Shown piece after piece: positions 1 through 5,759 of a DNA stretch of 5,760 nt. Made by a program: the position numbers and the translations under genes. The notes under the pieces are model-generated. The model saw nothing but the letters and a program-made list of their open reading frames with translations, searched no databases and was not told the origin of the DNA. This DNA is from an uncultured Cellvibrio sp. (lineage in GTDB: Bacteria; Pseudomonadota; Gammaproteobacteria; Pseudomonadales; Cellvibrionaceae), in NCBI GenBank assembly GCA_946482385.1, contig CAMLRI010000165.1, positions 1-5,760 on the forward strand. The letters run 5' to 3'. Numbering within the stretch: the stretch's first letter is position 1; each line of letters starts with the position of its first letter.

Positions 1-431
1 GTGTCAGCGACAGCATGAATTCATCGCTCAACAACGAGAACCGTTACAATGCCATGAAGGACGCCGTGATGGAGGTGGTCACCGGCCATTTCCGCCCGGA
101 ATTTATCAACCGTATCGACGAGGTGGTGGTGTTCCACCCCCTGGGTCGCGAGCAGATTCGCGGCATTGCCGATATCCAGCTGGCGCATTTGCGCAAACGC
201 CTGGCCGAGCGCGAACTGGGTTTGGAATTGGATGACGCGGTGATGGATCGCCTCGCTAGTGTGGGTTTCGACCCTGTGTATGGCGCGCGCCCGTTGAAGC
301 GCGCTATTCAGCAGCTGATCGAAAACCCGCTGGCGCAAGAGATACTCGCCGGCAAATTTCCGCCTGGCGCTATCATCCATGTTAGCGAGCAGGGCGATAA
401 GTTGGCATTTGAGCCATGGCGCTTGCAGTAG
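1..431 (+). CDS. clpB: ATP-dependent disaggregase ClpB, C-terminal part (5' end outside window)
   Basis: The reading frame is open from the left edge (first full codon at position 3) to a TAG at 429-431, giving the last 142 residues of a protein that is usually about 860 residues long. ClpB is a cytoplasmic hexameric AAA+ chaperone that works with DnaK/DnaJ/GrpE to pull proteins out of aggregates. What is visible is the end of the second ATPase domain. The [11 protein letters not shown] block is the arginine-finger region, and [10 protein letters not shown] is the sensor-2 motif, followed by ENPLAQEIL in the small D2 subdomain. The near-exact wording of these motifs separates it from ClpA, ClpC and HslU. 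The ATG at position 15 is internal and not a start. It is followed directly by a strong terminator, so it ends its transcript. Nothing looks truncated at the 3' end. Regulation, commonly by sigma32, would lie outside the window. Confidence 0.96.
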   Translation, partial: VSDSMNSSLNNENRYNAMKDAVMEVVTGHFRPEFINRIDEVVVFHPLGREQIRGIADIQLAHLRKRLAERELGLELDDAVMDRLASVGFDPVYGARPLKRAIQQLIENPLAQEILAGKFPPGAIIHVSEQGDKLAFEPWRLQ

Positions 432-452
432 GCGTTTAAAACGCCGCGTTAG

Positions 453-489
453 AAACAAAAACGGCCACGCGATGTGGCCGTTTTTGTTT
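453..489. terminator. Bidirectional rho-independent terminator between clpB and the DUF4124 gene
   Basis: Positions 453-468 and 474-489 form a perfect 16-bp inverted repeat around the five-base loop GCGAT. The GC-rich core GGCCAC/GTGGCC is flanked by an A-rich left arm and a T-rich right arm (TTTTTGTTT), so RNA read from either strand ends in a U-rich tail. It lies 21 bases after the clpB stop and 30 bases beyond the stop of the convergent gene, so it suits both. Confidence 0.93.
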
Positions 490-519
490 GTGTATCTTTG
501 CTGTGTGGCTAGCAGGTGG

Positions 520-969
520 CTATTCGCAATTCTCTTCTAGCAGGCGCTGCATTTCTTGACGTTTTTGCTCTTTTTCCTCTTCGGTCATATAGCGCAAATT
601 GCCATTTCCATCGGGGGTTTTCATGCGCGCAGCACTGTTGAGCATAGTGAGGTTGCGGCGTATCAGCTCGCAGTTTTCCTCGTTTTGTGCGCGTTGGGCC
701 TCATCGGGTGCGGCTGCTTGTTCTTCTTGCTGCACTGGCGCACTCGGGATATAGGCAGGTGCCGGGTCGCTATGGCCAGTGCGGGTTTTTACCAGCTTGG
801 CATTCACATCCTTGGGGGGGCGTTCGCCATAGTGAATCACACCCTTGTCGTCGGTCCAGGTGTAGACCTTGGCCTTGGTGGTGTCGGCGGCCAGGGACGA
901 TGTTGCCACCAGTGTCGATGTGGCCAGCAGGCTGGCTATACAGCAGGCCATTAACAATACGCGCTTCAT
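520..969 (-). CDS. Secreted DUF4124 domain-containing protein, 149 aa
   Basis: The product starts with a signal peptide: MKRV, a hydrophobic stretch to about residue 26 and a likely cleavage near SSLA-A. The mature protein would be periplasmic. Residues 35-52 (VYTWTDDKGVIHYGERPP) match the start of DUF4124, a short domain common in gammaproteobacterial envelope proteins, whose function I do not know. A Pro/Ala/Gln-rich linker (about 68-95) follows, then a charged helical tail of about 95-149. The mature part has two cysteines, C100 and C148, bracketing the tail, and they could form a disulfide. The start is supported by a GAGGAAG ribosome-binding site (complement of 974-980) four bases before the ATG. 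A possible LMAC lipobox at residues 6-9 lies too close to the N-terminus to be convincing. The gene stands alone, convergent with clpB. The family call is firm and the role unknown. Confidence 0.88.
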   Translation of the reverse strand: MKRVLLMACCIASLLATSTLVATSSLAADTTKAKVYTWTDDKGVIHYGERPPKDVNAKLVKTRTGHSDPAPAYIPSAPVQQEEQAAAPDEAQRAQNEENCELIRRNLTMLNSAARMKTPDGNGNLRYMTEEEKEQKRQEMQRLLEENCE

Positions 970-997
970 GTAACTTCCTCATGGGTTTTATGGCTCA

Positions 998-1027
998 ACT
1001 ATAGCCCTAAAGCCTGGCTGGTGAAAC
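998..1027 (-). promoter_or_regulatory. Possible promoter of the DUF4124 gene
   Basis: On the minus strand a TATAGT (complement of 998-1003) matches five of six bases of the -10 consensus. It lies about 29 bases before the start codon, which would give a short leader. The -35 region (GTTTCA, complement of 1022-1027, 18-base spacer) is poor, so the call rests on the -10 and its position. Confidence 0.33.
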
Positions 1028-1120
1028 CGCCCTTGGCCATTCTGTGAGCCAGGTCAGCCCCGCTTCTGGCTGGATCCGGGCTTGTGGGCGGTTAAAAATC
1101 GCTCCGAAATGGTTATTTTC

Positions 1121-1148
1121 TTGACATTGGCGCCTATCTTGGGAGAAT
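1121..1148 (+). promoter_or_regulatory. Sigma70-type promoter for the ilvI-ilvH operon
   Basis: A perfect TTGACA (1121-1126) is followed after 16 bases by GAGAAT (1143-1148), four of six bases of the -10 consensus. Transcription would begin near 1155, some 315 bases before the ilvI start. It is the best promoter-like sequence I see in the gap and it points toward ilvI. A much weaker candidate lies at 1383-1412 (TTGGGT and TATAGA), which would give a short leader instead. Neither is proven. Confidence 0.55.
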
Positions 1149-1149
1149 T

Positions 1150-1471
1150 GCCAGTCCGCCAGATGGCAGGCAAATGGCCGATAAGCTCAGGCCCGCGTTT
1201 GTCCCCGGCTAAGTCACCCTCTTAGCGACCCATCTGCTGGCGATGCGCCCACCCGCGCATCGACCTAGCAAGCCCTGCATACCTGCACGGTTTGCGCTGA
1301 TCCGATCTTGGCCTTGCCGGGCTTTGTATCGTGGATCATTCACTGCGCCAGCTCGCTGCCATGCCATCGACTAGCGCCTACCTTGGGTGTAGCTCTCTTC
1401 CTTCTATATAGATGCTGCACCGCCAGCCACCTTGGCTGGCCACAACCCAGAGACCTAAAAGGGGAAAGATC
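1150..1471 (+). promoter_or_regulatory. Long structured 5' leader of ilvI-ilvH (candidate cis-regulatory RNA)
   Basis: This stretch has no convincing gene but contains several stem-loops. GCTAAG/CTTAGC (1208-1213 with 1221-1226) has a 7-base loop. CGATGCGC/GCGCATCG (1241-1248 with 1255-1262) has a 6-base loop. TGATCC-GAT pairs with ATC-GT-GGATCA (1298-1306 with 1328-1338) across a 2-base bulge. GCCAGCCA/TGGCTGGC (1422-1429 with 1433-1440) lies just before the ribosome-binding site. None is followed by a U run, so a classical intrinsic attenuator is not visible. Short frames in the leader lack a good ribosome-binding site and a run of Ile, Val or Leu codons, so a standard leader peptide is not supported. 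RNA motifs upstream of acetolactate synthase genes have been described in other proteobacteria (for example ilvB-OMG in marine gammaproteobacteria). Whether this belongs to one of them cannot be judged here. Confidence 0.4.
1422..1440 (+). promoter_or_regulatory. Strong hairpin just upstream of the ilvI ribosome-binding site
   Basis: A perfect 8-bp GC-rich inverted repeat (GCCAGCCA and TGGCTGGC) closes a 3-base loop, CCT. It ends 20 bases before the GGGGA ribosome-binding site (1461-1465). The bases after it (CACAACCC) are not U-rich, so it is not a terminator. Its position suggests influence on translation or mRNA stability, but that is inference. Confidence 0.45.
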
Positions 1472-3205
1472 GTGGAAATGCTCTCCGGTGGAGATATGCT
1501 CATCCGCGCCCTGCGTGACGAAGGCGTTGAATGCGTTTTCGGTTACCCAGGCGGCGCTGCCCTGCATATTTACGACGCCATCTTCCGTCAGAAAGACGTT
1601 AAACATATTCTCGTGCGCCATGAACAGGCCGCTACCCACGCTGCCGATGGCTATGCCCGCGCTACGGGTAAAGTCGGCACAGTGCTGGTGACTTCCGGCC
1701 CGGGCGCCACCAACGCCATTACCGGTATCGCCACCGCCTATATGGATTCCATTCCCATGGTGGTAATTTCCGGCCAGGTAATGAGCCACCTGATCGGCGA
1801 AGACGCCTTCCAGGAAACCGACATGGTGGGTATCTCCCGCCCCATCGTGAAGCACAGCTTCATGGTGAAACACGCCAGCGAAATTCCGGAAATCGTCAAA
1901 AAGGCCTACTACATTGCCGCCACTGGCCGCCCCGGCCCGGTGGTTATCGACGTGCCCAAAGACGTAACCAGTCCGCTGCACACCTTCCCTTACGAATATC
2001 CCGAAAAGGTGAAGTTGCGCTCTTACAACCCGGCGACTCGCGGCCACTCCGGCCAGATTAAAAAAGCGGTGCAACTGCTGCTCGCCGCCAAGCGCCCGAT
2101 GATCTACACCGGTGGCGGTGTGGTGCAAGGCAATGCCTCGCACCTGCTGAAAACCCTGGTTGATATGCTCAACTACCCGGTCACCAATACCCTGATGGGT
2201 TTGGGCGCCTACCCGGGCACCGGCAAAAATTTCCTCGGCATGTTGGGTATGCACGGCACCTACGAAGCCAACACCGCCATGCACCACAGTGATGTGATTC
2301 TCGCCGTGGGCGCGCGCTTTGATGACCGCGTGACCAACGCAGTGGCCAAGTTTTGCCCCAATGCCAAAATTATCCATATCGACATAGACCCGGCCTCCAT
2401 CTCCAAAACTGTTACCGCCGATGTGCCTATTGTGGGCGCGGTAGATAGTGTGCTGACCGAGATGATCGCGCTGATCAAAGAAGCCGATGAAAAGCCAGAT
2501 GCGGAAGCTATTGCCGCCTGGTGGAAACAAATTGATGAATGGCGCGAGCGCCACGGCATCTATACCCAAAACCGTTTCGATACCAGCGGCGACAAAATCA
2601 AACCGCAGGAAGTCATCCAGGCAATTTGGGAAATCACCCAGGGCGATGCCTATGTCACTTCCGATGTGGGCCAGCACCAAATGTTTACCGCGCAATATTA
2701 TTTGTTCGATAAACCGCGTCGCTGGATCAACTCCGGTGGCCTCGGCACTATGGGCTTTGGTTTACCAGCCGCCATGGGCGTGCAAATGGCCGACCGCGAA
2801 GCCACTGTGGTCTGCGTAACCGGTGAAGGTTCTATCCAGATGTGTATCCAGGAATTATCCACCTGTACCCAATACCATCTGCCGGTCAAAATTATTTGCC
2901 TCAATAACCAAGCCTTGGGCATGGTGCGCCAGTGGCAGGATATGCAGTACTCCGGCCGCTACGCGGAAAGCTTGTACGAGGATTCGCTGCCCGACTTTAT
3001 CAAGTTGGCGGAAGCCTACGGCCATGTGGGCATGCGCGTAACCAAGCGCGACGAGCTCAAGGCCAAGCTGAAAGAGTGCTTCGACCTGAAAGACCGCGTG
3101 GTGTTTATGGACATCATGGTGGATCAATCCGAACACGTGTACCCCATGCAAATTGCGCAGCAATCCATGCGCGATATGTACCTGAGCAAGACGGAGCGCA
3201 CCTAA
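1472..3205 (+). CDS. ilvI: Acetolactate synthase large (catalytic) subunit
   Basis: This is the thiamine-diphosphate enzyme that joins two pyruvates, or pyruvate and 2-ketobutyrate, in the first common step of branched-chain amino acid synthesis. The GTG at 1472 is chosen because GGGGA (1461-1465) lies six bases upstream and because the product then begins (V/M)EMLSG, like E. coli IlvI; an in-frame ATG at 1412 has no such support. The 577 residues match the family length. The N-terminal ThDP-binding domain has FGYPGGA (23-29) and the catalytic glutamate E51 in [15 protein letters not shown]. The central FAD-binding domain is at about 190-350, with ARFDDRV at 281-287. The C-terminal domain has the ThDP/Mg motif from GEGS (451) to NN (478-479), then MVRQWQD (484-490). 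The C-terminus LSKTERT is the same as in E. coli IlvI. The metal motif reads GEG where many relatives have GDG. The ilvH start is one base after the stop, so the two are cotranscribed and probably translationally coupled. The symbol ilvB is also used. Confidence 0.97.
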   Translation: MEMLSGGDMLIRALRDEGVECVFGYPGGAALHIYDAIFRQKDVKHILVRHEQAATHAADGYARATGKVGTVLVTSGPGATNAITGIATAYMDSIPMVVISGQVMSHLIGEDAFQETDMVGISRPIVKHSFMVKHASEIPEIVKKAYYIAATGRPGPVVIDVPKDVTSPLHTFPYEYPEKVKLRSYNPATRGHSGQIKKAVQLLLAAKRPMIYTGGGVVQGNASHLLKTLVDMLNYPVTNTLMGLGAYPGTGKNFLGMLGMHGTYEANTAMHHSDVILAVGARFDDRVTNAVAKFCPNAKIIHIDIDPASISKTVTADVPIVGAVDSVLTEMIALIKEADEKPDAEAIAAWWKQIDEWRERHGIYTQNRFDTSGDKIKPQEVIQAIWEITQGDAYVTSDVGQHQMFTAQYYLFDKPRRWINSGGLGTMGFGLPAAMGVQMADREATVVCVTGEGSIQMCIQELSTCTQYHLPVKIICLNNQALGMVRQWQDMQYSGRYAESLYEDSLPDFIKLAEAYGHVGMRVTKRDELKAKLKECFDLKDRVVFMDIMVDQSEHVYPMQIAQQSMRDMYLSKTERT

Positions 3206-3206
3206 G

Positions 3207-3698
3207 ATGAGACGTATTATTTCTGTTCTTCTCGAAAACGCTCCCGGTGCCCTGTCGCGTGTGGTGGGTTTATTTTCCCAGCGCGGTTACAACATCGAAA
3301 CCCTCACGGTGGCTCCCACGGAAGACCCAACCCTGTCGCGCCTGACGCTCACCACCATTGGCGATGATCACAAAATCGAGCAAATCACCAAACACCTCAA
3401 TAAATTAATTGATGTGGTAAAACTGGTGGATTTAACCGAAGGTTCGCACATCGAGCGCGAGCTGATGCTGATCAAGGTTAAAGCCTCTGGTGCGCAACGC
3501 GCAGAGGTAAAACGCTGCGTGGATATTTTCCGCGGCCAAATCGTGGATGTCACCAGCACCCTCTACACCATCCAAATCACCGGCGCGAGCGACAAGCTGG
3601 ATGCCTTCATCCAAGCCGTCGGCGACGCCGCGATTATCGAAGTGGTGCGCTCAGGTGTGAGCGGCATCTCGCGCGGCGAGAAGGTGTTGAGTTTGTAA
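3207..3698 (+). CDS. ilvH: Acetolactate synthase small (regulatory) subunit
   Basis: The 163-residue product has the length and wording of E. coli IlvH. Residues 1-75 form an ACT domain beginning MRRIISVLLEN and continuing with GLFSQRGYNIETLTV. The C-terminal ACT-like domain (about 80-163) includes EVKRCVDIFRGQIVDV and ends SGISRGEKVLSL. The small subunit stimulates the catalytic subunit and binds valine for feedback inhibition. N11, G14, S17 and N29, positions known to matter for valine binding or sensitivity in E. coli IlvH, are all kept, so a valine-sensitive enzyme is expected. The ATG lies one base after the ilvI stop, with ACGGAG (3191-3196) inside the end of ilvI as the likely ribosome-binding site. 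A terminator follows 20 bases after the stop, closing a two-gene operon. The name ilvN is used for the same family in many genomes. Confidence 0.96.
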   Translation: MRRIISVLLENAPGALSRVVGLFSQRGYNIETLTVAPTEDPTLSRLTLTTIGDDHKIEQITKHLNKLIDVVKLVDLTEGSHIERELMLIKVKASGAQRAEVKRCVDIFRGQIVDVTSTLYTIQITGASDKLDAFIQAVGDAAIIEVVRSGVSGISRGEKVLSL

Positions 3699-3717
3699 GT
3701 TGTTTCGTTAATACACG

Positions 3718-3753
3718 AAAGGCCGCTAACCGCGAGGTGAGCGGCCTTTTTTT
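3718..3753 (+). terminator. Rho-independent terminator of ilvI-ilvH (copy 1)
   Basis: AAAGGCCGCT (3718-3727) pairs with AGCGGCCTTT (3740-3749), and the U run extends to 3753. The apex can add ACC/GGT closing a GCGA tetraloop of the GNRA type, after an A-G mismatch. It has a strong stem, a stable loop and seven Ts. On the other strand only three Ts follow, so it acts mainly rightward. Confidence 0.93.
3719..3752 (+). repeat. 34-bp direct repeat, left copy
   Basis: The sequence is identical, base for base, to 4764-4797, including the loop and its A-G mismatch. Identity ends at both edges (A versus G on the left, T versus G on the right). The two copies flank the DUF2167 gene. Each copy is the core of a terminator. 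Confidence 0.95.
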
Positions 3754-3813
3754 ATGGGGTTAATCGCCATGGAATCCTTATCTTGCAGGCTTGCTGCTAA
3801 GATGCTTGCGAGC

Positions 3814-3841
3814 CTGGCGTGGGCCGGGTTTTTAATATAAC
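3814..3841 (+). promoter_or_regulatory. Possible promoter of the DUF2167 gene
   Basis: TATAAC (3836-3841) matches five of six bases of the -10 consensus, and a TAATAT overlaps it. There is no good -35 at normal spacing (CTGGCG at 3814-3819 is poor). Because a strong terminator lies just upstream, the gene needs its own promoter, and this is the only AT-rich candidate before the start. Confidence 0.35.
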
Positions 3842-3863
3842 GAACAAACATGGAGGCTATACG

Positions 3864-4742
3864 ATGAAAGCTATTGTTATTTCTTTTCTCTCCCTTTTTT
3901 GTTGTGCGGTTGTTGCCCAGGATGCTCCTGATGCTGGGCAGCCGCAAATGACAGCAGAAGAGTTTCTGCAATCCTTAAATCCGCAAAAAGGCAAAATTAC
4001 CCTGCCTAACCAGGTGGCAAGCATGAATCTCGGCGACGATTTTCAATATCTTGCCCCAGAAAGTGCGGAAAGGCTTTTAGTGGATGCCTGGGGAAACCCG
4101 CCCGGCAATGAAACCCTGGGCATGATTATCCCGGCAGATGTGAGCCCCCTGGAGGCTGAGGGTTGGGGCGTGGTTATCACCTATGACGAGGATGGCTACG
4201 TTAGCGATGAAGATGCCGACAGCATTGACTACGATGAGTTGTTGGCGGAATTAAAGGAGGCAAATCAATCGGCTAATGATGAGCGCGTTAAGCAGGGTTA
4301 TGGCTCTATGTTGTTGGTTGGCTGGGCAGAGCAGCCCCATTACGACACCAATACCCACAAGTATTATTGGGCCCAGGAGTATAAAACCGATCACGCTGAG
4401 GATAACTCGCTGAATTACAATATTCGTATTTTGGGGCGCGAAGGTGTTTTGGTTTTGAATGCGGTGGCAGGTATGGCGCAGATTCAAAATATCAAGCAGC
4501 GTATGCCGGAGCTGATTGCTGTCACCGAATTTGTGCCAGGAAAGCGTTATGCAGATTTTGACCCAGCTACAGATCGTGTGGCTGAGTATGGCTTGGCTGC
4601 CCTGGTTGCCGGTGGTGTTGCTTCAAAAATGGGTTTGTTTGCCAAGTTGATTGCTTTTTTGGTGGCGTTTAAAAAGTTTATTCTTATCGGTGTAATTGCG
4701 CTTTTCGCTGTGTTGAAAAAGATGTTGTGGCGTAAAAATTAG
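3864..4742 (+). CDS. DUF2167 membrane-anchored protein, 292 aa
   Basis: I recognise the DUF2167 family, whose biochemical role I do not know. The start at 3864 is set by GGAGG (3852-3856) seven bases upstream, and it places a signal peptide at the N-terminus (MKAIV, hydrophobic to residue 18, likely cut at VVA-QD). An upstream in-frame GTG or other codon would bury this signal. The exported domain covers about 19-240 and is acidic in the middle (YDEDGYVSDEDADSIDYDE, 107-125). It includes LLVGWAEQPHYD (150-161), a segment conserved in the family. The last 50 residues begin GLAALVAGGVASKMG (243-257) and contain a hydrophobic segment (about 258-284) with lysines and a basic end, KKMLWRKN. This suggests a C-terminal inner-membrane anchor with the body in the periplasm. 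It is a single gene between two identical terminators. Its codons look more AT-rich and less biased than those of ilvI, which fits low expression or a separate origin. Confidence 0.88.
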   Translation: MKAIVISFLSLFCCAVVAQDAPDAGQPQMTAEEFLQSLNPQKGKITLPNQVASMNLGDDFQYLAPESAERLLVDAWGNPPGNETLGMIIPADVSPLEAEGWGVVITYDEDGYVSDEDADSIDYDELLAELKEANQSANDERVKQGYGSMLLVGWAEQPHYDTNTHKYYWAQEYKTDHAEDNSLNYNIRILGREGVLVLNAVAGMAQIQNIKQRMPELIAVTEFVPGKRYADFDPATDRVAEYGLAALVAGGVASKMGLFAKLIAFLVAFKKFILIGVIALFAVLKKMLWRKN

Positions 4743-4763
4743 ATTGATCTTCTAGCCCCACAG

Positions 4764-4797
4764 AAGGCCGCTAACCGCGAGGTGAGCGGCCTTTTTT
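4764..4797 (+). terminator. Rho-independent terminator of the DUF2167 gene (copy 2)
   Basis: It has the same hairpin as at 3718-3753: GGCCGCT/AGCGGCC, A-G mismatch, ACC/GGT and a GCGA loop, followed by six Ts (4792-4797). It lies 21 bases after the DUF2167 stop. The T run ends one base before the stop codon of the convergent ilvY. Read leftward, only two Ts follow the stem, so it should be a poor terminator for ilvY. Confidence 0.92.
4764..4797 (+). repeat. 34-bp direct repeat, right copy
   Basis: This is the partner of 3719-3752 and is in the same orientation, 1045 bases away. Recombination between the two copies would remove the DUF2167 gene cleanly and leave one terminator. Confidence 0.95.
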
Positions 4798-4798
4798 G

Positions 4799-5674
4799 TT
4801 ATCGCTGGCTGCTGGCAGGTTCTCGCAGCTGGCTCCAAAACGCATTTACTATTGGGCTTTTCAGGCGTTTTTCCATCACACAAATGCCTGTGTCATAGGG
4901 CCCCAAATCAGGTTGCGGATCAAAGCGTTTCACCTTGTCGGCCAGCGGGCTGTTATCCACCACAATTTGCGGCGCAACTCCTACGCCAAAACCCAGACTC
5001 ACCATACTCACTATCGCCTCGTTACCTTTTACTTCGGCGTAGATATTGGGTTTGATGCCGAGTGAATCGAACCAAATATTCAACCGCTCTCGCGCCAAGC
5101 CCTCTTCGGGAATAATTACCGGAATTTCCTCCCAGCTTTTACCCTGCCAATCTTCATTATTGGCGGTGATAAATATCAGCGGCGAGCTGTTGATGGGTTT
5201 GAAACTGATGCCAGCGGGCAATTTGTCTGGTTTGGCGGCGATGGCGATATCTTCATCGCCTGCCAAAATTCGCTCAATGGACTGCGCCGGGTCGCCGGTG
5301 TGGAGTTTGATGGCTATGCCGGGATGCTTAACGCGGAATTCGGTGAGGATTTCATAGAGAAAGCTATAGCTGGCGGTGACCGAGCAGTAAATGCTGAGTT
5401 GGCCGCGCAGCTGATCGGCTTGGGCGAGCAGGGATTCCTGATAAGTTTCCCATTGCTGTATCACCTCTTTGGCAAATTGCAAAAACTGTTCACCTTCGTG
5501 GGTAAGAATCACCGAGCGGTTGTCGCGCACAAACAGGCTCACGCCCAGGTCGTCTTCCAGTTGTTTGATATTGCGGCTGAGTGTGGACGGACTGACATGG
5601 CTGCTGTTGGCGGCGCGGCCAAAGTGCAAGCTACTGGCAAGGTTGCAAAACAGGCGAAGTTTGGCGATATCCAT
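4799..5674 (-). CDS. ilvY: LysR-type transcriptional activator IlvY
   Basis: The 291-residue protein aligns from its first residues with E. coli IlvY. IlvY activates ilvC (ketol-acid reductoisomerase) when acetolactate or acetohydroxybutyrate accumulates, and represses its own gene. The winged-helix domain is at 1-60, with HFGRAANSSHVSPSTLSRNIKQLEDDLG and FVRDNRSVILT. A linker helix (about 60-90) follows. The effector domain has LSIYCSVTASYS (93-104), IKLHTGDPAQSIE (122-134), NEAIVSMVSLGFGVGVAPQ (218-236) and EKRLKSPIVNAFW (268-280). These blocks set IlvY apart from other LysR regulators. The ATG has no clear Shine-Dalgarno sequence, but no better start exists and the N-terminus fits the family. 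The gene is convergent with the DUF2167 gene and divergent from whatever begins after 5760, expected to be ilvC. The ilvIH operon next door supplies its inducer. Confidence 0.95.
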   Translation of the reverse strand: MDIAKLRLFCNLASSLHFGRAANSSHVSPSTLSRNIKQLEDDLGVSLFVRDNRSVILTHEGEQFLQFAKEVIQQWETYQESLLAQADQLRGQLSIYCSVTASYSFLYEILTEFRVKHPGIAIKLHTGDPAQSIERILAGDEDIAIAAKPDKLPAGISFKPINSSPLIFITANNEDWQGKSWEEIPVIIPEEGLARERLNIWFDSLGIKPNIYAEVKGNEAIVSMVSLGFGVGVAPQIVVDNSPLADKVKRFDPQPDLGPYDTGICVMEKRLKSPIVNAFWSQLREPASSQR

Positions 5675-5693
5675 GGCGGCAGTAATAACCTTG

Positions 5694-5734
5694 TTTCATA
5701 AAATGAAATATTGAATTGCGAATATATCATTTTA
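5694..5734. promoter_or_regulatory. Likely IlvY operator region: two overlapping dyads
   Basis: Dyad 1 is TTTCAT-AAA-ATGAAA (5694-5708), a perfect 6-bp repeat that contains a LysR-type T-N11-A (5695-5707). Dyad 2 spans 5699-5734: TAAAATGA and ATATT pair with AATAT and TCATTTTA, with one mismatch between the blocks and an 8-base centre, so 13 of 14 outer positions match. The dyads share the left arm, and their centres are about 15 bases apart. E. coli IlvY binds tandem operators in the divergent ilvY-ilvC region, so the layout fits. That this protein binds here is inferred. Confidence 0.6.
5695..5722 (-). promoter_or_regulatory. Possible ilvY promoter
   Basis: On the minus strand TTCGCA (complement of 5717-5722) and TATGAA (complement of 5695-5700) stand 16 bases apart, each with four of six consensus bases. 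Both elements lie inside the dyad region, which would explain autorepression. The resulting 5' leader would be only about a dozen bases, so this is tentative. Confidence 0.3.
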
Positions 5735-5759
5735 CGCGATGCCGGTGTTTACCTACACT
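5731..5759 (+). promoter_or_regulatory. Possible divergent promoter (expected for ilvC)
   Basis: TTTACG (5731-5736) and TACACT (5754-5759) are 17 bases apart, each four of six bases from consensus. The -35 overlaps the right arm of the larger dyad, the usual geometry for activation by a LysR regulator. The gene itself lies beyond the window, so ilvC is an expectation from the IlvY pairing. Confidence 0.42.

Noticed and set aside
21..458. Minus-strand frame opposite the clpB end
   Set aside because: It is antisense to the conserved clpB frame, has no ribosome-binding site and runs into the terminator hairpin.
556..1004. Plus-strand frames opposite the DUF4124 gene
   Set aside because: The minus-strand frame has a signal peptide, a known domain and a good ribosome-binding site; the plus-strand frames have none of these.
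1163..1225. Short frame of 20 codons starting MAGKWPISS in the ilvI leader
   Set aside because: No Shine-Dalgarno sequence and no cluster of branched-chain codons, although its stop falls within the 1208-1226 hairpin.
1361..1411. Short frame of 16 codons starting MPSTSAYLG just before ilvI
   Set aside because: No ribosome-binding site and only three Leu/Ile codons, which is not a control-codon run.
1383..1412. Second, proximal promoter for ilvI (TTGGGT and TATAGA)
   Set aside because: Both elements are weak compared with TTGACA at 1121, so it is kept only as an alternative.
1308..1691. TTG-started frame across the leader into ilvI, with a hydrophobic run GVALFLLY
   Set aside because: Considered as a leader peptide because of its Leu/Val/Ile content. 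It has no ribosome-binding site, begins with TTG and has no stop before reading far into ilvI, so it does not behave like one.
1340..2695. Long open frame of 451 codons on the minus strand opposite ilvI
   Set aside because: It lies entirely in the shadow of a highly conserved gene with strong codon bias, which keeps the opposite frame open. The product is rich in His and Gly with no recognisable domain.
3726..3971. Minus-strand frame over the DUF2167 promoter and signal peptide
   Set aside because: It crosses the terminator and the start of a real gene, with no ribosome-binding site and no family likeness.
4796..5714. Several plus-strand frames opposite ilvY
   Set aside because: They are shadows of the clearly identified LysR gene and their products look like random translations.
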